Assembly: GCF_014138265.1 (NCBI RefSeq)
Contig: NZ_JACGXL010000003.1
Location: forward strand, 124,001 to 188,000
Source of the DNA: Dokdonella fugitiva
GTDB lineage: Bacteria; Pseudomonadota; Gammaproteobacteria; Xanthomonadales; Rhodanobacteraceae
DNA length: 64,000 nt
Direction: 5' to 3'
Below the pieces are notes generated by a model, which was given only the letters and a program-made list of their open reading frames with translations, was not told the origin of the DNA and did no database searches. A program made the translations under genes and the position numbers. Positions 20,600 through 29,369 of this stretch are shown piece after piece (position 1 is the first letter of the stretch; each line of letters begins with the position of its first letter).

Positions 20600-23470
20600 A
20601 TGGACTTCATTCGCATCCGCGGTGCGCGCACGCACAACCTCAAGAACATCGATCTCGATCTGCCGCGCGACAAGCTGATCGTGATCACCGGGCTGTCAGG
20701 CTCGGGCAAGTCGTCGCTCGCGTTCGACACGATCTACGCCGAAGGCCAGCGCCGCTACGTCGAGTCGCTGTCCGCGTACGCACGCCAGTTCCTCTCGATC
20801 ATGGAGAAGCCCGACGTCGACCACATCGAGGGGCTGTCGCCGGCGATCTCGATCGAGCAGAAGTCGACCTCGCACAACCCGCGCTCGACCGTGGGCACGA
20901 TCACCGAGGTGTACGACTACCTGCGCCTGCTGTTCGCGCGCGTCGGCACACCGCGCTGCCCCGACCACGGCATCCCGCTCGAGGCGCAGACCGTGAGCCA
21001 GATGGTCGACGCGACGCTCGCGCTTCCTGCGGACAAGCGCTACATGCTCGTCGCGCCGGTCGTGCGCGAGCGCAAGGGCGAGCACGTGCAGGTGTTCGAC
21101 CAGCTGCGCGCACAGGGCTTCGTGCGCGCGCGCGTCGACGGCACCGTACACGAACTCGATGCAGTGCCCGCGCTCGCGCTGCGCCAGAAGCACACGATCG
21201 AAGTCGTCATCGACCGCTTCAGGCCGAAGGCGGACATCAAGCAGCGCCTCGCCGAGTCGTTCGAGACCGCGCTGCGGCTCGGCGAAGGCATCGCGATCCT
21301 CGTCGACCTCGACGACGCGAAGGCGGCCGAGGTCACGTATTCGTCACGCTTCTCCTGCCCGGTCTGCGATTACTCGCTGCCCGAACTCGAGCCGCGCCTG
21401 TTCTCGTTCAACTCGCCGGTCGGCGCCTGCCCGGCCTGCGACGGCCTCGGCGTCACCCAGTTCTTCGATCCCGCGCGCGTCGTCGTCAACCCGCAGCTGA
21501 GCCTCGCCGCGGGCGCGGTGCGCGGCTGGGACCGGCGCAACCAGTACTACTTCCAGCTGATCCTGTCGCTCGCCAAGCATTACAAGTTCGACGTCGACAC
21601 GCCGTGGCACGACCTGCCCGAAGCGACGCGCCAGCACGTGCTGTTCGGTTCCCGCGGCGAGGCGATCAGCTTCCGCTACGTGACCGGCGCGAGCGGCGCG
21701 GTCACGCGCAAGCACGCGTTCGAAGGCATCGTGCCGAACCTCGAGCGCCGCTACAAGGAAACCGAATCGCCGGCCGTGCGCGAGGAACTCGCCAAGTTCA
21801 TCAGCGAGCGCGCGTGCCCCGACTGCCACGGCCAGCGCCTCAATCGCAGCGCGCGCAACGTGTTCGTCGGCGACTCGAACCTGCCCGCGCTGACCGCATT
21901 GCCGATCGAGCAGTCGCTCGCGTTCTTCAAGGCGCTCGCGCTCGCCGGCTGGCGCGGCGAGATCGCCGCGAAGATCGTCAAGGAGATCCGCGAGCGACTG
22001 CGCTTCCTCGTCGACGTCGGCCTCGACTACCTCACGCTCGACCGACAGGCCGACTCGCTGTCGGGCGGCGAAGCGCAGCGCATCCGCCTCGCCTCGCAGA
22101 TCGGCGCGGGCCTCGTCGGCGTCATGTACGTGCTCGACGAGCCGTCGATCGGCCTGCACCAGCGCGACAACGAACGCCTACTCGGCACGCTCAACCGCCT
22201 GCGCGACCTCGGCAACACGGTCATCGTCGTCGAGCACGACGAGGACGCGATCCGCCTCGCCGACTACATCGTCGACATCGGCCCCGGCGCGGGCGTGCAC
22301 GGCGGCGAGATCGTCGCGCAGGGAAGCATCGACGCGATCCTCAAGTCGAAGCGTTCGCTGACCGGCCAGTACCTGTCGGGGCAGCGCGGCATCGAAGTGC
22401 CGAAGCGGCGCCGCGAGGCCGATCCGGACAAGGTGCTGCGCCTGCTCGGTGCGAGCGGCAACAACCTCAAGAACGTCGACCTCGAGATCCCCGCGGGCCT
22501 GTTCACCTGCATCACCGGGGTGTCCGGTTCGGGCAAGTCGACCCTGATCAACGACACCCTGCACAAGTACACCGCGGCCGAACTCAACGGCGCCAACGAG
22601 AAGCCGGCGCCGTTCCGCGAGATCCACGGCCTCGACCTGTTCGACAAGGTCGTCGACATCGACCAGTCGCCGATCGGCCGCACGCCACGTTCGAATCCGG
22701 CGACCTACACGGGCCTGTTCACGCCGCTGCGCGAGCTGTTCGCGCAGGTGCCCGAAGCGCGTTCGCGCGGCTACGGCCCGGGCCGCTTCAGCTTCAACGT
22801 CAAGGGCGGTCGCTGCGAAGCGTGCGAGGGCGACGGCCTCATCAAGGTCGAGATGCATTTCCTGCCCGACGTCTACGTGCCGTGCGACGTCTGCCACGGC
22901 AAGCGCTACAACCGCGAGACGCTCGAGATCACCTACAAGGGCCACACCATCGCCGACGTGCTCGAGATGACGGTCGAGGACGCCTACCGGCTGTTCGAAC
23001 CGGTACCGGTGCTCGCGCGCAAGCTCGAGACGCTCATGCACGTCGGCCTCACCTACATCAAGCTCGGCCAGAGCGCGACGACCTTGTCGGGTGGTGAGGC
23101 GCAACGCGTGAAGCTGTCGCGCGAGCTGAGCAAGCGCGACACCGGCCGCACGCTCTACATCCTCGACGAACCGACCACCGGCCTGCACTTCCACGACATC
23201 GAGCAGCTGCTCGGCGTGCTGCAACGGCTCGCCGACGACGGCAACACGGTCGTCGTGATCGAGCACAACCTCGACGTGATCAAGACCGCGGACTGGGTGG
23301 TCGACCTCGGCCCGGAAGGTGGCGGACGCGGCGGCACGATCGTCGCGACCGGCACGCCCGAGCAGATCGCGCGCGTGCCTGCCTCGTACACCGGCCGCTT
23401 CCTCGCGCGCACGCTCACCGGCGCCGCCACCACCGCTCCGCGCAAGCGCGGACGCAAGGAAGCCGCATGA
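20600..23470 (+). CDS. uvrA: Excinuclease ABC subunit A
   Basis: The DNA-damage recognition ATPase of nucleotide excision repair, 956 residues. Two ABC modules are visible: Walker [10 protein letters not shown] near residue 31 and GVSGSGKST in the second half, with two LSGGEAQR signatures. Zinc-binding cysteine pairs occur in [15 protein letters not shown] and in [17 protein letters not shown]. The ATG at 20600 gives the usual [18 protein letters not shown] opening; an in-frame TTG at 20573 lies inside the likely promoter. TATAGT at 20568-20573 is a possible -10. No LexA box is evident. Its stop overlaps the next start (ATGA). Confidence 0.97.
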   Translation: MDFIRIRGARTHNLKNIDLDLPRDKLIVITGLSGSGKSSLAFDTIYAEGQRRYVESLSAYARQFLSIMEKPDVDHIEGLSPAISIEQKSTSHNPRSTVGTITEVYDYLRLLFARVGTPRCPDHGIPLEAQTVSQMVDATLALPADKRYMLVAPVVRERKGEHVQVFDQLRAQGFVRARVDGTVHELDAVPALALRQKHTIEVVIDRFRPKADIKQRLAESFETALRLGEGIAILVDLDDAKAAEVTYSSRFSCPVCDYSLPELEPRLFSFNSPVGACPACDGLGVTQFFDPARVVVNPQLSLAAGAVRGWDRRNQYYFQLILSLAKHYKFDVDTPWHDLPEATRQHVLFGSRGEAISFRYVTGASGAVTRKHAFEGIVPNLERRYKETESPAVREELAKFISERACPDCHGQRLNRSARNVFVGDSNLPALTALPIEQSLAFFKALALAGWRGEIAAKIVKEIRERLRFLVDVGLDYLTLDRQADSLSGGEAQRIRLASQIGAGLVGVMYVLDEPSIGLHQRDNERLLGTLNRLRDLGNTVIVVEHDEDAIRLADYIVDIGPGAGVHGGEIVAQGSIDAILKSKRSLTGQYLSGQRGIEVPKRRREADPDKVLRLLGASGNNLKNVDLEIPAGLFTCITGVSGSGKSTLINDTLHKYTAAELNGANEKPAPFREIHGLDLFDKVVDIDQSPIGRTPRSNPATYTGLFTPLRELFAQVPEARSRGYGPGRFSFNVKGGRCEACEGDGLIKVEMHFLPDVYVPCDVCHGKRYNRETLEITYKGHTIADVLEMTVEDAYRLFEPVPVLARKLETLMHVGLTYIKLGQSATTLSGGEAQRVKLSRELSKRDTGRTLYILDEPTTGLHFHDIEQLLGVLQRLADDGNTVVVIEHNLDVIKTADWVVDLGPEGGGRGGTIVATGTPEQIARVPASYTGRFLARTLTGAATTAPRKRGRKEAA

Positions 23471-23931
23471 GCGCGATCGACGAAGGCATCGGCGCGGTCG
23501 CGCTGCCGCTGCTCGCGCGCGTACCGATGGCGGTGCGCTGGGGCGATCTCGACGCGTTCAACCACGTCAACAACGCGGCCTTCCTCGTCTATGCGCAGGA
23601 AGCCCGCCTGGCCTGGCTCGCCGGCGTCGAAGGCGCGTGGTTCGACGAGACGATGATGCCGGTCGTCGCCGCGGCGCAGGTCAACTACCGGCGCCAGCTC
23701 GCCTGGCCCGCGCGCATCGCGGTCGAACTCGCGACGAAGCGCATGGGCAACTCTTCGGTGACGATCGCACATCGCATCGTCGACGAGCACGACGCGACCG
23801 TCGTCTACGCGGACGGCGAAGTCGTGATGGTGTGGATCGACCCGGCGAGCGGGCGCTCGGTGCCGCTGCCGCCGGCGATCCGCGCGGCGTGTCAATCGTC
23901 GCTGGAATCGGGCGCGACGACTTCGAAGTAG
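23467..23931 (+). CDS. Acyl-CoA thioesterase, 4-hydroxybenzoyl-CoA thioesterase-like hotdog protein
   Basis: A 154-residue single hotdog-fold protein. The [17 protein letters not shown] motif contains the catalytic Asp and the HVNN turn of the 4HBT/YbgC family. The specific acyl-CoA is not predictable from sequence. It overlaps the uvrA stop by four bases (ATGA), so it is probably cotranslated. Its 3' end overlaps the convergent copper-chaperone gene by 40 bases, with both frames intact. Confidence 0.85.
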   Translation: MSAIDEGIGAVALPLLARVPMAVRWGDLDAFNHVNNAAFLVYAQEARLAWLAGVEGAWFDETMMPVVAAAQVNYRRQLAWPARIAVELATKRMGNSSVTIAHRIVDEHDATVVYADGEVVMVWIDPASGRSVPLPPAIRAACQSSLESGATTSK

Positions 23932-24335
23932 GTTTCGATGCGCGTGCCGTCGGCGAGCAGGAACATCACCTGCACCTTGTCGCCGACCTCGACCGGGTGG
24001 CGCGGCTGCATCAGCATGAGGTGCTTGCCCCCCGGCGCGAGGCGCGTCTCGCTGCCGGGCTCGACCACGAGCCGGTGGATCTCGCGCATCTTCGAGACGT
24101 CGCCGTCGACGATCGTCTCGTGCAGCGAGGTCAGGCGGAACGCGTCGCTCTGCACCGTGAGCAGGGTCAGCGGCTCGTCGCCGGTGTTCTTCAGCGTCGC
24201 GTAGCCGGCCATCATCGTCGCACCCGGCGGGGCGGCGCGGATCCACGCGTCGAACACCCCGAGCTTGCCGCCCGCGTGCGCACACGTCGACGCGAACAGC
24301 ATGAGCAGGAGCGGAACGACGCGCGAACGATGCAT
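23892..24335 (-). CDS. Periplasmic copper chaperone of the PCu(A)C/DUF461 family
   Basis: A 147-residue secreted protein with a signal peptide ending AHA|GG. The copper site is a perfect H-X10-M-X21-H-X-M: H in LHETIVD, M in SKMREI, then KHLMLM. Such proteins deliver Cu(I) to cytochrome oxidase CuA sites, often with Sco; no Sco or oxidase gene is nearby, so here it is an orphan. The start at 24335 has GGAGG five bases upstream. It is divergent from the DUF4139 gene across a palindromic promoter region, and its 3' end overlaps the thioesterase gene. Confidence 0.9.
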   Translation of the reverse strand: MHRSRVVPLLLMLFASTCAHAGGKLGVFDAWIRAAPPGATMMAGYATLKNTGDEPLTLLTVQSDAFRLTSLHETIVDGDVSKMREIHRLVVEPGSETRLAPGGKHLMLMQPRHPVEVGDKVQVMFLLADGTRIETYFEVVAPDSSDD

Positions 24336-24353
24336 GGCAGCCTCCGGTGTGGC

Positions 24354-24366
24354 GGCTATCATAGCC
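24354..24366. promoter_or_regulatory. Palindrome with overlapping divergent -10 elements
   Basis: A perfect 13-base inverted repeat (GGCTAT C ATAGCC) in the 62-base gap between two divergent genes. It contains TATCAT reading toward the DUF4139 gene and TATGAT reading toward the copper-chaperone gene, so it may be a shared core promoter or an operator. No clear -35 elements are seen. Confidence 0.4.
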
Positions 24367-24397
24367 CGCAACCCTCCCGCGCAACCGGAGTGCGACC

Positions 24398-25828
24398 ATG
24401 CGCCTCGACCTGCTGGTGTTCGCCATGACTGCCGCCGCATCCACGATCGCTTCCGCCGCCGATCCCGCCGTCACGATCTACCGCAGCGACAGCGACACGC
24501 TGTTCGACGCGGGCAACCAGCCGGTCGCGGACGGCCACGCGATCGTGCACGAACAACGCACGCTCTCGCTCGCGGGCGGCCGCCAGACCGTCGTCGTCGA
24601 CGGCCTGCCGACGATGCTCGACACCGAGGCGGTCGCGATCGATTTCGCCGGCGCCGCGCGCGTGCTCGGGCAGCGCGTGATGTCCGCGGGCGACGGCGGC
24701 CTGCTCGCCGCGCATCGCGGCGAATCCGTGCAGGTGTCCGGCGCGGACGGCAAGCCGCTCGCCGACGGCATGCTCGTCGCGATCGACGGCAACGGCCTCG
24801 GCATCCGCGGTGCGAACGGCCGCGTCAGCTACGTGCGCGACTATGCGCGCGTCGAATTCGCCGAGGGCTCGGGCCTGCCCGGCAGCACCTTGCAGGTCGC
24901 GGTCGACGGCAAGGCCGGCGCCGCGCCGGCGACATTGACCTACCCGACGTCGGGACTCGGCTGGCGCGCCGCGTACTCGGCGCTGTTGCTCGGTGACGAG
25001 GGTTGCCGCCTGCGCCTCGACGCGCTCGCGAGCATCGCCAATCGCAGCGGCCGCGACTATGCGGGCGCGAAGCTCAAGCTCATCGCGGGCTCGCCGAACT
25101 TCGCCAAGTACGATCGCGGCCCGCGCGTGATGATGATGAAGGCGGCCGCGGCGCCGGCGCCCGCGCCGGAGGGCATGCCGGAGCAATCCTCGCTCGGCGA
25201 CTATCGGGCCTACGCGATCGACGGTTCGCTCGACCTGCCCGATGCGAGCGTGACGCAGGTGCCGCTCTACGCGAGCAGCGAACTCGCCTGCGAGCGCCGC
25301 TGGCTGTACGAGTCCGGCGGCGCGTGGGTCCCGCCCAAGCCGATGCTCGAACCGGATGCGTGGCAGAGCGGCGGCGGCCCGGTGCAAAGCCAGCTCTCGT
25401 TCACCGCGGCGGAGAACCTGCCCGGCGGCAACCTGCGCGTACTCACGCGCGACAAGGACGGGCGCACCGAACTGCTCGGCGAGAATCGCATCGCCGACGT
25501 CGCCAAGGGACGCGACGTGCAGGTCAACCTCGGCGTCGCGTTCGATCTCGCCGCGACGCGCGAGCGCACGGTCTTCAAGGTCGACAAGGCCGCGCGCGAA
25601 CTGGACGAAGGCTTCCGCATCACGCTGACGAACAGCGGCGAGCATGCGCGCGACGTCACCGTGCGCGAGCATCCCAATCGCTGGCGCGCGTGGACGCTCG
25701 TGTCGTCGAGCGTGAAGCCAGCCAAGCAAAGTCCCGACCTGCTCGAATTCCGCGTCGCGGTGCCGCCCGGCAGCAAGGGCACACTCGACTACGTCGTGAA
25801 ATACCGCTGGTCGCCGAACGAAGATTGA
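24398..25828 (+). CDS. DUF4139 domain-containing secreted protein
   Basis: A 476-residue protein with a signal peptide (MRLDLLVFAMTAAASTIASA|AD). The segment SGLGWRAAYSALL and the later blocks LKLIAGSPNF, VTQVPLYASSELACERRWLY and the C-terminal LDYVVKYRW strand identify the DUF4139 beta-rich family, whose function is unknown. A run of MMMKAAAAPAPAPEG interrupts the domain. CGGAG lies seven bases upstream of the ATG. It is followed 38 bases later by an enoyl-CoA hydratase gene, with no functional link apparent. Confidence 0.85.
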   Translation: MRLDLLVFAMTAAASTIASAADPAVTIYRSDSDTLFDAGNQPVADGHAIVHEQRTLSLAGGRQTVVVDGLPTMLDTEAVAIDFAGAARVLGQRVMSAGDGGLLAAHRGESVQVSGADGKPLADGMLVAIDGNGLGIRGANGRVSYVRDYARVEFAEGSGLPGSTLQVAVDGKAGAAPATLTYPTSGLGWRAAYSALLLGDEGCRLRLDALASIANRSGRDYAGAKLKLIAGSPNFAKYDRGPRVMMMKAAAAPAPAPEGMPEQSSLGDYRAYAIDGSLDLPDASVTQVPLYASSELACERRWLYESGGAWVPPKPMLEPDAWQSGGGPVQSQLSFTAAENLPGGNLRVLTRDKDGRTELLGENRIADVAKGRDVQVNLGVAFDLAATRERTVFKVDKAARELDEGFRITLTNSGEHARDVTVREHPNRWRAWTLVSSSVKPAKQSPDLLEFRVAVPPGSKGTLDYVVKYRWSPNED

Positions 25829-25866
25829 CCCGCCCACCTCCCACGACGAATCGCTACGGAACGCCC

Positions 25867-26622
25867 ATGCTCGACATCATCCAGCACGACACGATCCAGG
25901 AACTGCGCCTCGCCCGCGCCCCCGTCAACGCGCTCGATCCGGGCCTCGTGCACGCGCTGCGCGTCGCGATCGAAGCGGCGCCGAGCGAAGGCGTGCGCGC
26001 GCTCGTCCTGTCCGGCGCGCCCGGACTGTTCTCCGCCGGCCTCGACGTGCCCGCGCTGCTGCAGCTCGAGCGCGAGGAGTTCCGCGTGTTCTGGAACGAT
26101 TTCTTCGGCCTCTGCGCCGCGCTCGCGCGCTCGCCGATCCCGGTCGCCGCGGCGATCACGGGCCACGCGCCCGCGGGCGGCGCGGTGCTCTCGATCATGT
26201 GCGACTACCGCATCATGGCGCGCGGCGCCTATCGCATCGGCCTCAACGAAGTGCAGGTCGGCCTGTCGGTGCCGGAGTGCATCCAGGCCGCGCTGCGCCG
26301 CCTCGTCGGCCCCTACCGCGCCGAGCGCCTCATGGTTGTCGGCGCGATGCTCGACGCCGAGCAGGCCGACGCGATCGGCCTCGTCGACGAACTCGTCGAC
26401 AGCAATGCGGTCGTGCCGCGCGCGATCGCCTGGCTCGAGGAACTGCTCAAATTCCCGCAGCGCGCGATGTCGGAAACGCGCCGGCTCGCGCGCGCCGATC
26501 TCGCCGCGGTGTTCGCCGACCCGCACGCGCTGCCCGTCGACGATTTCCTCGACCGCTGGTTCGCGCCCGAAGCGCAGGCGGTGCTGCACGCGCTCGTCGC
26601 ACGCCTGAAATCGAAAGGCTAG
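25867..26622 (+). CDS. Enoyl-CoA hydratase/isomerase family protein
   Basis: A 251-residue crotonase-fold protein. Oxyanion-hole elements are visible in LFSAGLDVPAL and GHAPAGGAVLSIMCDYRIM, and ARGAYRIGLNEVQVGL follows. The canonical hydratase Glu pair is not obvious; the AGLD and EVQVGL pattern resembles delta3-delta2 enoyl-CoA isomerases, so the exact reaction is uncertain. The ATG at 25867 follows GGAACGCCC. It is the last gene before the large inverted repeat at 26.6-26.8 kb. Confidence 0.85.
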   Translation: MLDIIQHDTIQELRLARAPVNALDPGLVHALRVAIEAAPSEGVRALVLSGAPGLFSAGLDVPALLQLEREEFRVFWNDFFGLCAALARSPIPVAAAITGHAPAGGAVLSIMCDYRIMARGAYRIGLNEVQVGLSVPECIQAALRRLVGPYRAERLMVVGAMLDAEQADAIGLVDELVDSNAVVPRAIAWLEELLKFPQRAMSETRRLARADLAAVFADPHALPVDDFLDRWFAPEAQAVLHALVARLKSKG

Positions 26623-26640
26623 CGCACGCCAAAGCCTTCG

Positions 26641-26760
26641 ACACGAAGGACACGAAGAGAAGCAAGAAGAAGGAGATCCGAACACGAACGCCTGCAGGAC
26701 GTCCTACTCGTGCGCTCGGTGTTTCCGTCTATATCCTGCTCTTCTTCGTGTCCTTCGTGT
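26641..26760. repeat. Long inverted repeat between convergent genes
   Basis: The arms 26641-26657 and 26744-26760 are exact inverted copies (ACACGAAGGACACGAAG), and the symmetry axis falls on a small palindrome AGGAC|GTCCT at 26700/26701. Each arm is itself a near tandem duplication of ACACGAAGG. Similarity continues outward for about eight bases on each side; the inner flanks are diverged. The region is AT-richer than its surroundings and lies between the 3' ends of convergent genes. It has no long T-run, so it is not a standard terminator. Confidence 0.75.
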
Positions 26761-26775
26761 TTCAAGCTTCCGCTT

Positions 26776-27627
26776 TCAGGAACCTGTCGCCACGGGACGC
26801 GACGGATCGCTGATCCAGCCGCTCCACGACGGCGCGAACACGCGCGAACCGGCGAGGCCGGCGTGTTCCATCGCGAGCAGGTTGTGGCACGCGGTCACGC
26901 CCGAGCCGCACATGTGCACGACTTCGCGCGCATGGCGCGAGCCGAGCACCTGTTCGAATTCGCGCCGCAGCTGCTCGCGCGGTTTGAAGCGGCCGCCGGA
27001 ATCCAGGTTGTCTGCAAACGGCCGGTTGCGCGCGTCGGGCACGTGGCCGGCGACCGCGTCGATCGGCTCGACTTCGCCTCGATAGCGCGGCGCCGCGCGC
27101 GCGTCGATGAGCAGCACGTCGCCGCTTGCGCGACGGCGCTCGAGTTCGTCGAACCAGACGACCTGCGCACGGTCGAGATTGAGCTGCACCGGGGTTTCGG
27201 CACGCGTCACGGCGCCGGATTCGAGCGGCAGTCCAGCATCGCGCCAGGCGCCCCAGCCACCGTCGAGCACGGCGGCGTTGCGCACGCCGGCGAGGCGCAG
27301 CAGCCACCACATGCGCGCGGCCGCGAGCGCACCCTGCGCGTCGTCATAAATGACGACGTCGACGCCGGACCGCCAGCCCGCGCGCGCGAGCGCGGCGGAG
27401 AACACGAGGTCGTGCGGCAACGGATGGCGGCCGAGGCCGCGCTTGCTCAGGTCGGACAGGTCGCGGTCGAGGTGGAAGTAGGCGGCACCGGGAATATGCG
27501 CCTGCGCGTGCTCGCGTTCACCCTTGCCCGCATCGGCGAGGTCGAAGCGGCAATCGGCGACGAGCACGTCACCGCGCGCGAGCAACGGCTCGAGTTCCGC
27601 TGTCGTCACCAGCGTCGTCGGATTCAT
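26776..27627 (-). CDS. sseA: 3-mercaptopyruvate sulfurtransferase (tandem rhodanese)
   Basis: A 283-residue two-domain rhodanese. The catalytic loop reads CGSGVTACHN, the form typical of mercaptopyruvate sulfurtransferases rather than thiosulfate sulfurtransferases (CRKGVT). The N-terminal inactive domain has VADCRFDL and AHIPGAAYF, and the C-terminal domain has LIDARAAPRYRGE and GHVPDARN. The start at 27627 overlaps the NUDIX stop (ATGA), with TGGAG eight bases upstream. It is the third gene of a DUF1289-NUDIX-sulfurtransferase operon. Confidence 0.9.
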   Translation of the reverse strand: MNPTTLVTTAELEPLLARGDVLVADCRFDLADAGKGEREHAQAHIPGAAYFHLDRDLSDLSKRGLGRHPLPHDLVFSAALARAGWRSGVDVVIYDDAQGALAAARMWWLLRLAGVRNAAVLDGGWGAWRDAGLPLESGAVTRAETPVQLNLDRAQVVWFDELERRRASGDVLLIDARAAPRYRGEVEPIDAVAGHVPDARNRPFADNLDSGGRFKPREQLRREFEQVLGSRHAREVVHMCGSGVTACHNLLAMEHAGLAGSRVFAPSWSGWISDPSRPVATGS

Positions 27628-28235
27628 GCGGAGCGCTCCAGTCGGTCGATCAGGTTCTTCAGCATCGCCGCCGTCGCGCCCCAGATGCGCCGGCCCTCCC
27701 ACTCGTAGGCGTAGATCGTACGCGCCTTGCCGCGCCAGTCGATCCGTTCGCGACGCAGGTTCACCGGCGCGAGCAGGAAATCGAGCGGCACCTCGAACAC
27801 TTCGTCGACCTCGGCTTCTTGCATGCGCAGCAGGTAGCCGCCGCGCACGAAACCAGTAACCGGGAACACGTGGTAGCCCGACACCGTGTCGAAACCATCG
27901 AGGAAGCCGAACGGCTCGACGTCCGCAGGCAGGATGCCGGTCTCCTCCTCGGTTTCACGCAATGCCGCGGCGACCGCATCGGCGTCGTCGGCGTCGATCG
28001 CGCCGCCCGGGAAACTGACCTGCCCCGCGTGCGTGCGCAGGTGGCCCGCGCGGCGCGTGAACAGCACGGACAGATCGTCGCCGCGACGAACGAACGGCAC
28101 CAGCACCGCGGCCTGTCGCAGCGGGCCGTCGCCGAGCGCGTCGGCGAGATCGGCCGTGTTCCAGCCATCGCCGGCGGGCGGGTCGGCGAGGTCGCGCACG
28201 GCGCGGCGCAGGCGCTGTGCGTCGATGCCGTTCAT
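27624..28235 (-). CDS. CoA pyrophosphatase-type NUDIX hydrolase
   Basis: A 203-residue NUDIX enzyme. The UPF0035 signature VLFTRRAGHLRTHAGQVSFP runs into the NUDIX box GGAIDADD...LRETEEETGIL, which together mark the NudL-like coenzyme A diphosphatases; substrate preference is inferred. It overlaps both neighbours by four bases (ATGA at each end). Confidence 0.88.
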   Translation of the reverse strand: MNGIDAQRLRRAVRDLADPPAGDGWNTADLADALGDGPLRQAAVLVPFVRRGDDLSVLFTRRAGHLRTHAGQVSFPGGAIDADDADAVAAALRETEEETGILPADVEPFGFLDGFDTVSGYHVFPVTGFVRGGYLLRMQEAEVDEVFEVPLDFLLAPVNLRRERIDWRGKARTIYAYEWEGRRIWGATAAMLKNLIDRLERSA

Positions 28236-28417
28236 CGACGCGCCGCCTCGCGTTGCGGCAGCACTTCGTCCATCAGCCGGCGACGCTCGCCCTCGCCCAT
28301 CGCGACCCAGCGCGCGATCTCGTCACCGCTGCGCAGGCAGCCCTCGCAATAGCCGTCGCGGTCGAGGCGACAGATGCCGATGCACGGGCTGAGGATGGGG
28401 ACGAACGGAGGATTCAT
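28232..28417 (-). CDS. DUF1289 domain-containing small cysteine protein
   Basis: A 61-residue protein with SPCIGICRLDRDGYCEGCLR, giving C-X3-C-X7-C-X2-C, a likely small metal-binding knuckle, followed by the DEIARW helix of DUF1289. The function is unknown; the family is widespread in proteobacteria, often next to oxidoreductases or NUDIX genes. It is first in the operon and overlaps the NUDIX gene by four bases. Confidence 0.88.
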   Translation of the reverse strand: MNPPFVPILSPCIGICRLDRDGYCEGCLRSGDEIARWVAMGEGERRRLMDEVLPQREAARR

Positions 28418-28427
28418 GCGTGGCCTT

Positions 28428-28460
28428 GCAAACGCAAACGCCGCGACGGAGCGCGGCGTT
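28428..28460 (-). terminator. Terminator after the FKBP-like gene
   Basis: On the minus strand a perfect 9-bp stem AACGCCGCG/CGCGGCGTT with a CTCCGT loop is followed by TGCGTTTGC. It lies 38 bases after the FKBP-like stop and just before the DUF1289 gene. The T-run is interrupted. Confidence 0.7.
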
Positions 28461-28497
28461 GCGATTCGTTCGAGCCCGCGCGACGGCGGGCGCTTGC

Positions 28498-29148
28498 TTA
28501 CTTGACGTCGATGATCTTGACTTCCCAGATGAAGACCTGGTTGCCCGACGCCTGTTCCGGCGGCAGGTAGATCATCCAGTGGTCGCCCACCTTCATCTTC
28601 TGGATCACTTCCGGCAGCAGCTTGGTGCCGAAGATGCCCGGCAGGTCCGACACCTTGGCCTTGACCGGCTCGCCGACGAACGAGCTGCGGATCTCGCGGC
28701 CGTTGGTGAGCGAGACGCGCACGTGGAAGGTGATTTCGCTGGCCGGCGTGATCGCCTTGCCGGTGCCGTCCTCGATCGACTTGTACTGCACTTCGTTCGG
28801 CAGCACGACGACGCCCTTCTTGCTGCGGTTGCCGGCCATGAACGTGTCGGCTTCGCGCTTGTTGTCGGCGAGTTCCTTGTCCATCGCCGACTTCATCTTC
28901 TGCTCGTACTTCTGCACCGCGTCGGCCATCGCGGCCTGCGGAACGCCCGGCTCCTTGCCGGCGAACGCGTCCTGCAGCGCGCGCGTGAACGTCGCGATGT
29001 CGATGTCGGCCTTCTGGCCGGACAGCCGGCTACCCAGCTGGAAGCCCATCGCGTAGGAAAGCTTGCCCTTGTCGGACGTGGTGTCCTGCGCGGACGCGGA
29101 CCCTGCAACGAACAGCGCCGCGAGGGCGAGTGACCAACCGAACTTCAT
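28498..29148 (-). CDS. FKBP-type peptidyl-prolyl isomerase-like protein (FkpA/Mip family)
   Basis: A 216-residue exported protein (signal peptide ending ASA|QD). Residues 25-110 match the FKBP N-terminal dimerisation domain (KLSYAMGFQLGSRL, helical ELADNKREADTFMAGN). The C-terminal part has VQYKSIEDGTGK and a final NQVFIWEVKIIDV strand but lacks the clear GWDEGL and YGxxG elements of active FKBPs, so isomerase activity is doubtful. GGAG lies seven bases before the ATG. The gene is single, ending at a terminator. Confidence 0.85.
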   Translation of the reverse strand: MKFGWSLALAALFVAGSASAQDTTSDKGKLSYAMGFQLGSRLSGQKADIDIATFTRALQDAFAGKEPGVPQAAMADAVQKYEQKMKSAMDKELADNKREADTFMAGNRSKKGVVVLPNEVQYKSIEDGTGKAITPASEITFHVRVSLTNGREIRSSFVGEPVKAKVSDLPGIFGTKLLPEVIQKMKVGDHWMIYLPPEQASGNQVFIWEVKIIDVK

Positions 29149-29369
29149 GCTGTATCTCCGGGATGGATGGCGAATCTGGGCGATGCCGCAGCGGGACCGC
29201 GCCGGGAAAAGCGCGCTAGTGTACCCGAGGCCCGCCGAGGTCCAAAGCGAGCGGCTTCCGAACGCGGCAGGCGCCGGAAAGTTCACCGCCGCGCCATGAT
29301 CCGGCCACCGCCTGAACGGCGGCCGGCCGGCCGGTCGGTGTGCGTCGGCCGGCCGAACCGTCGGAGGCG

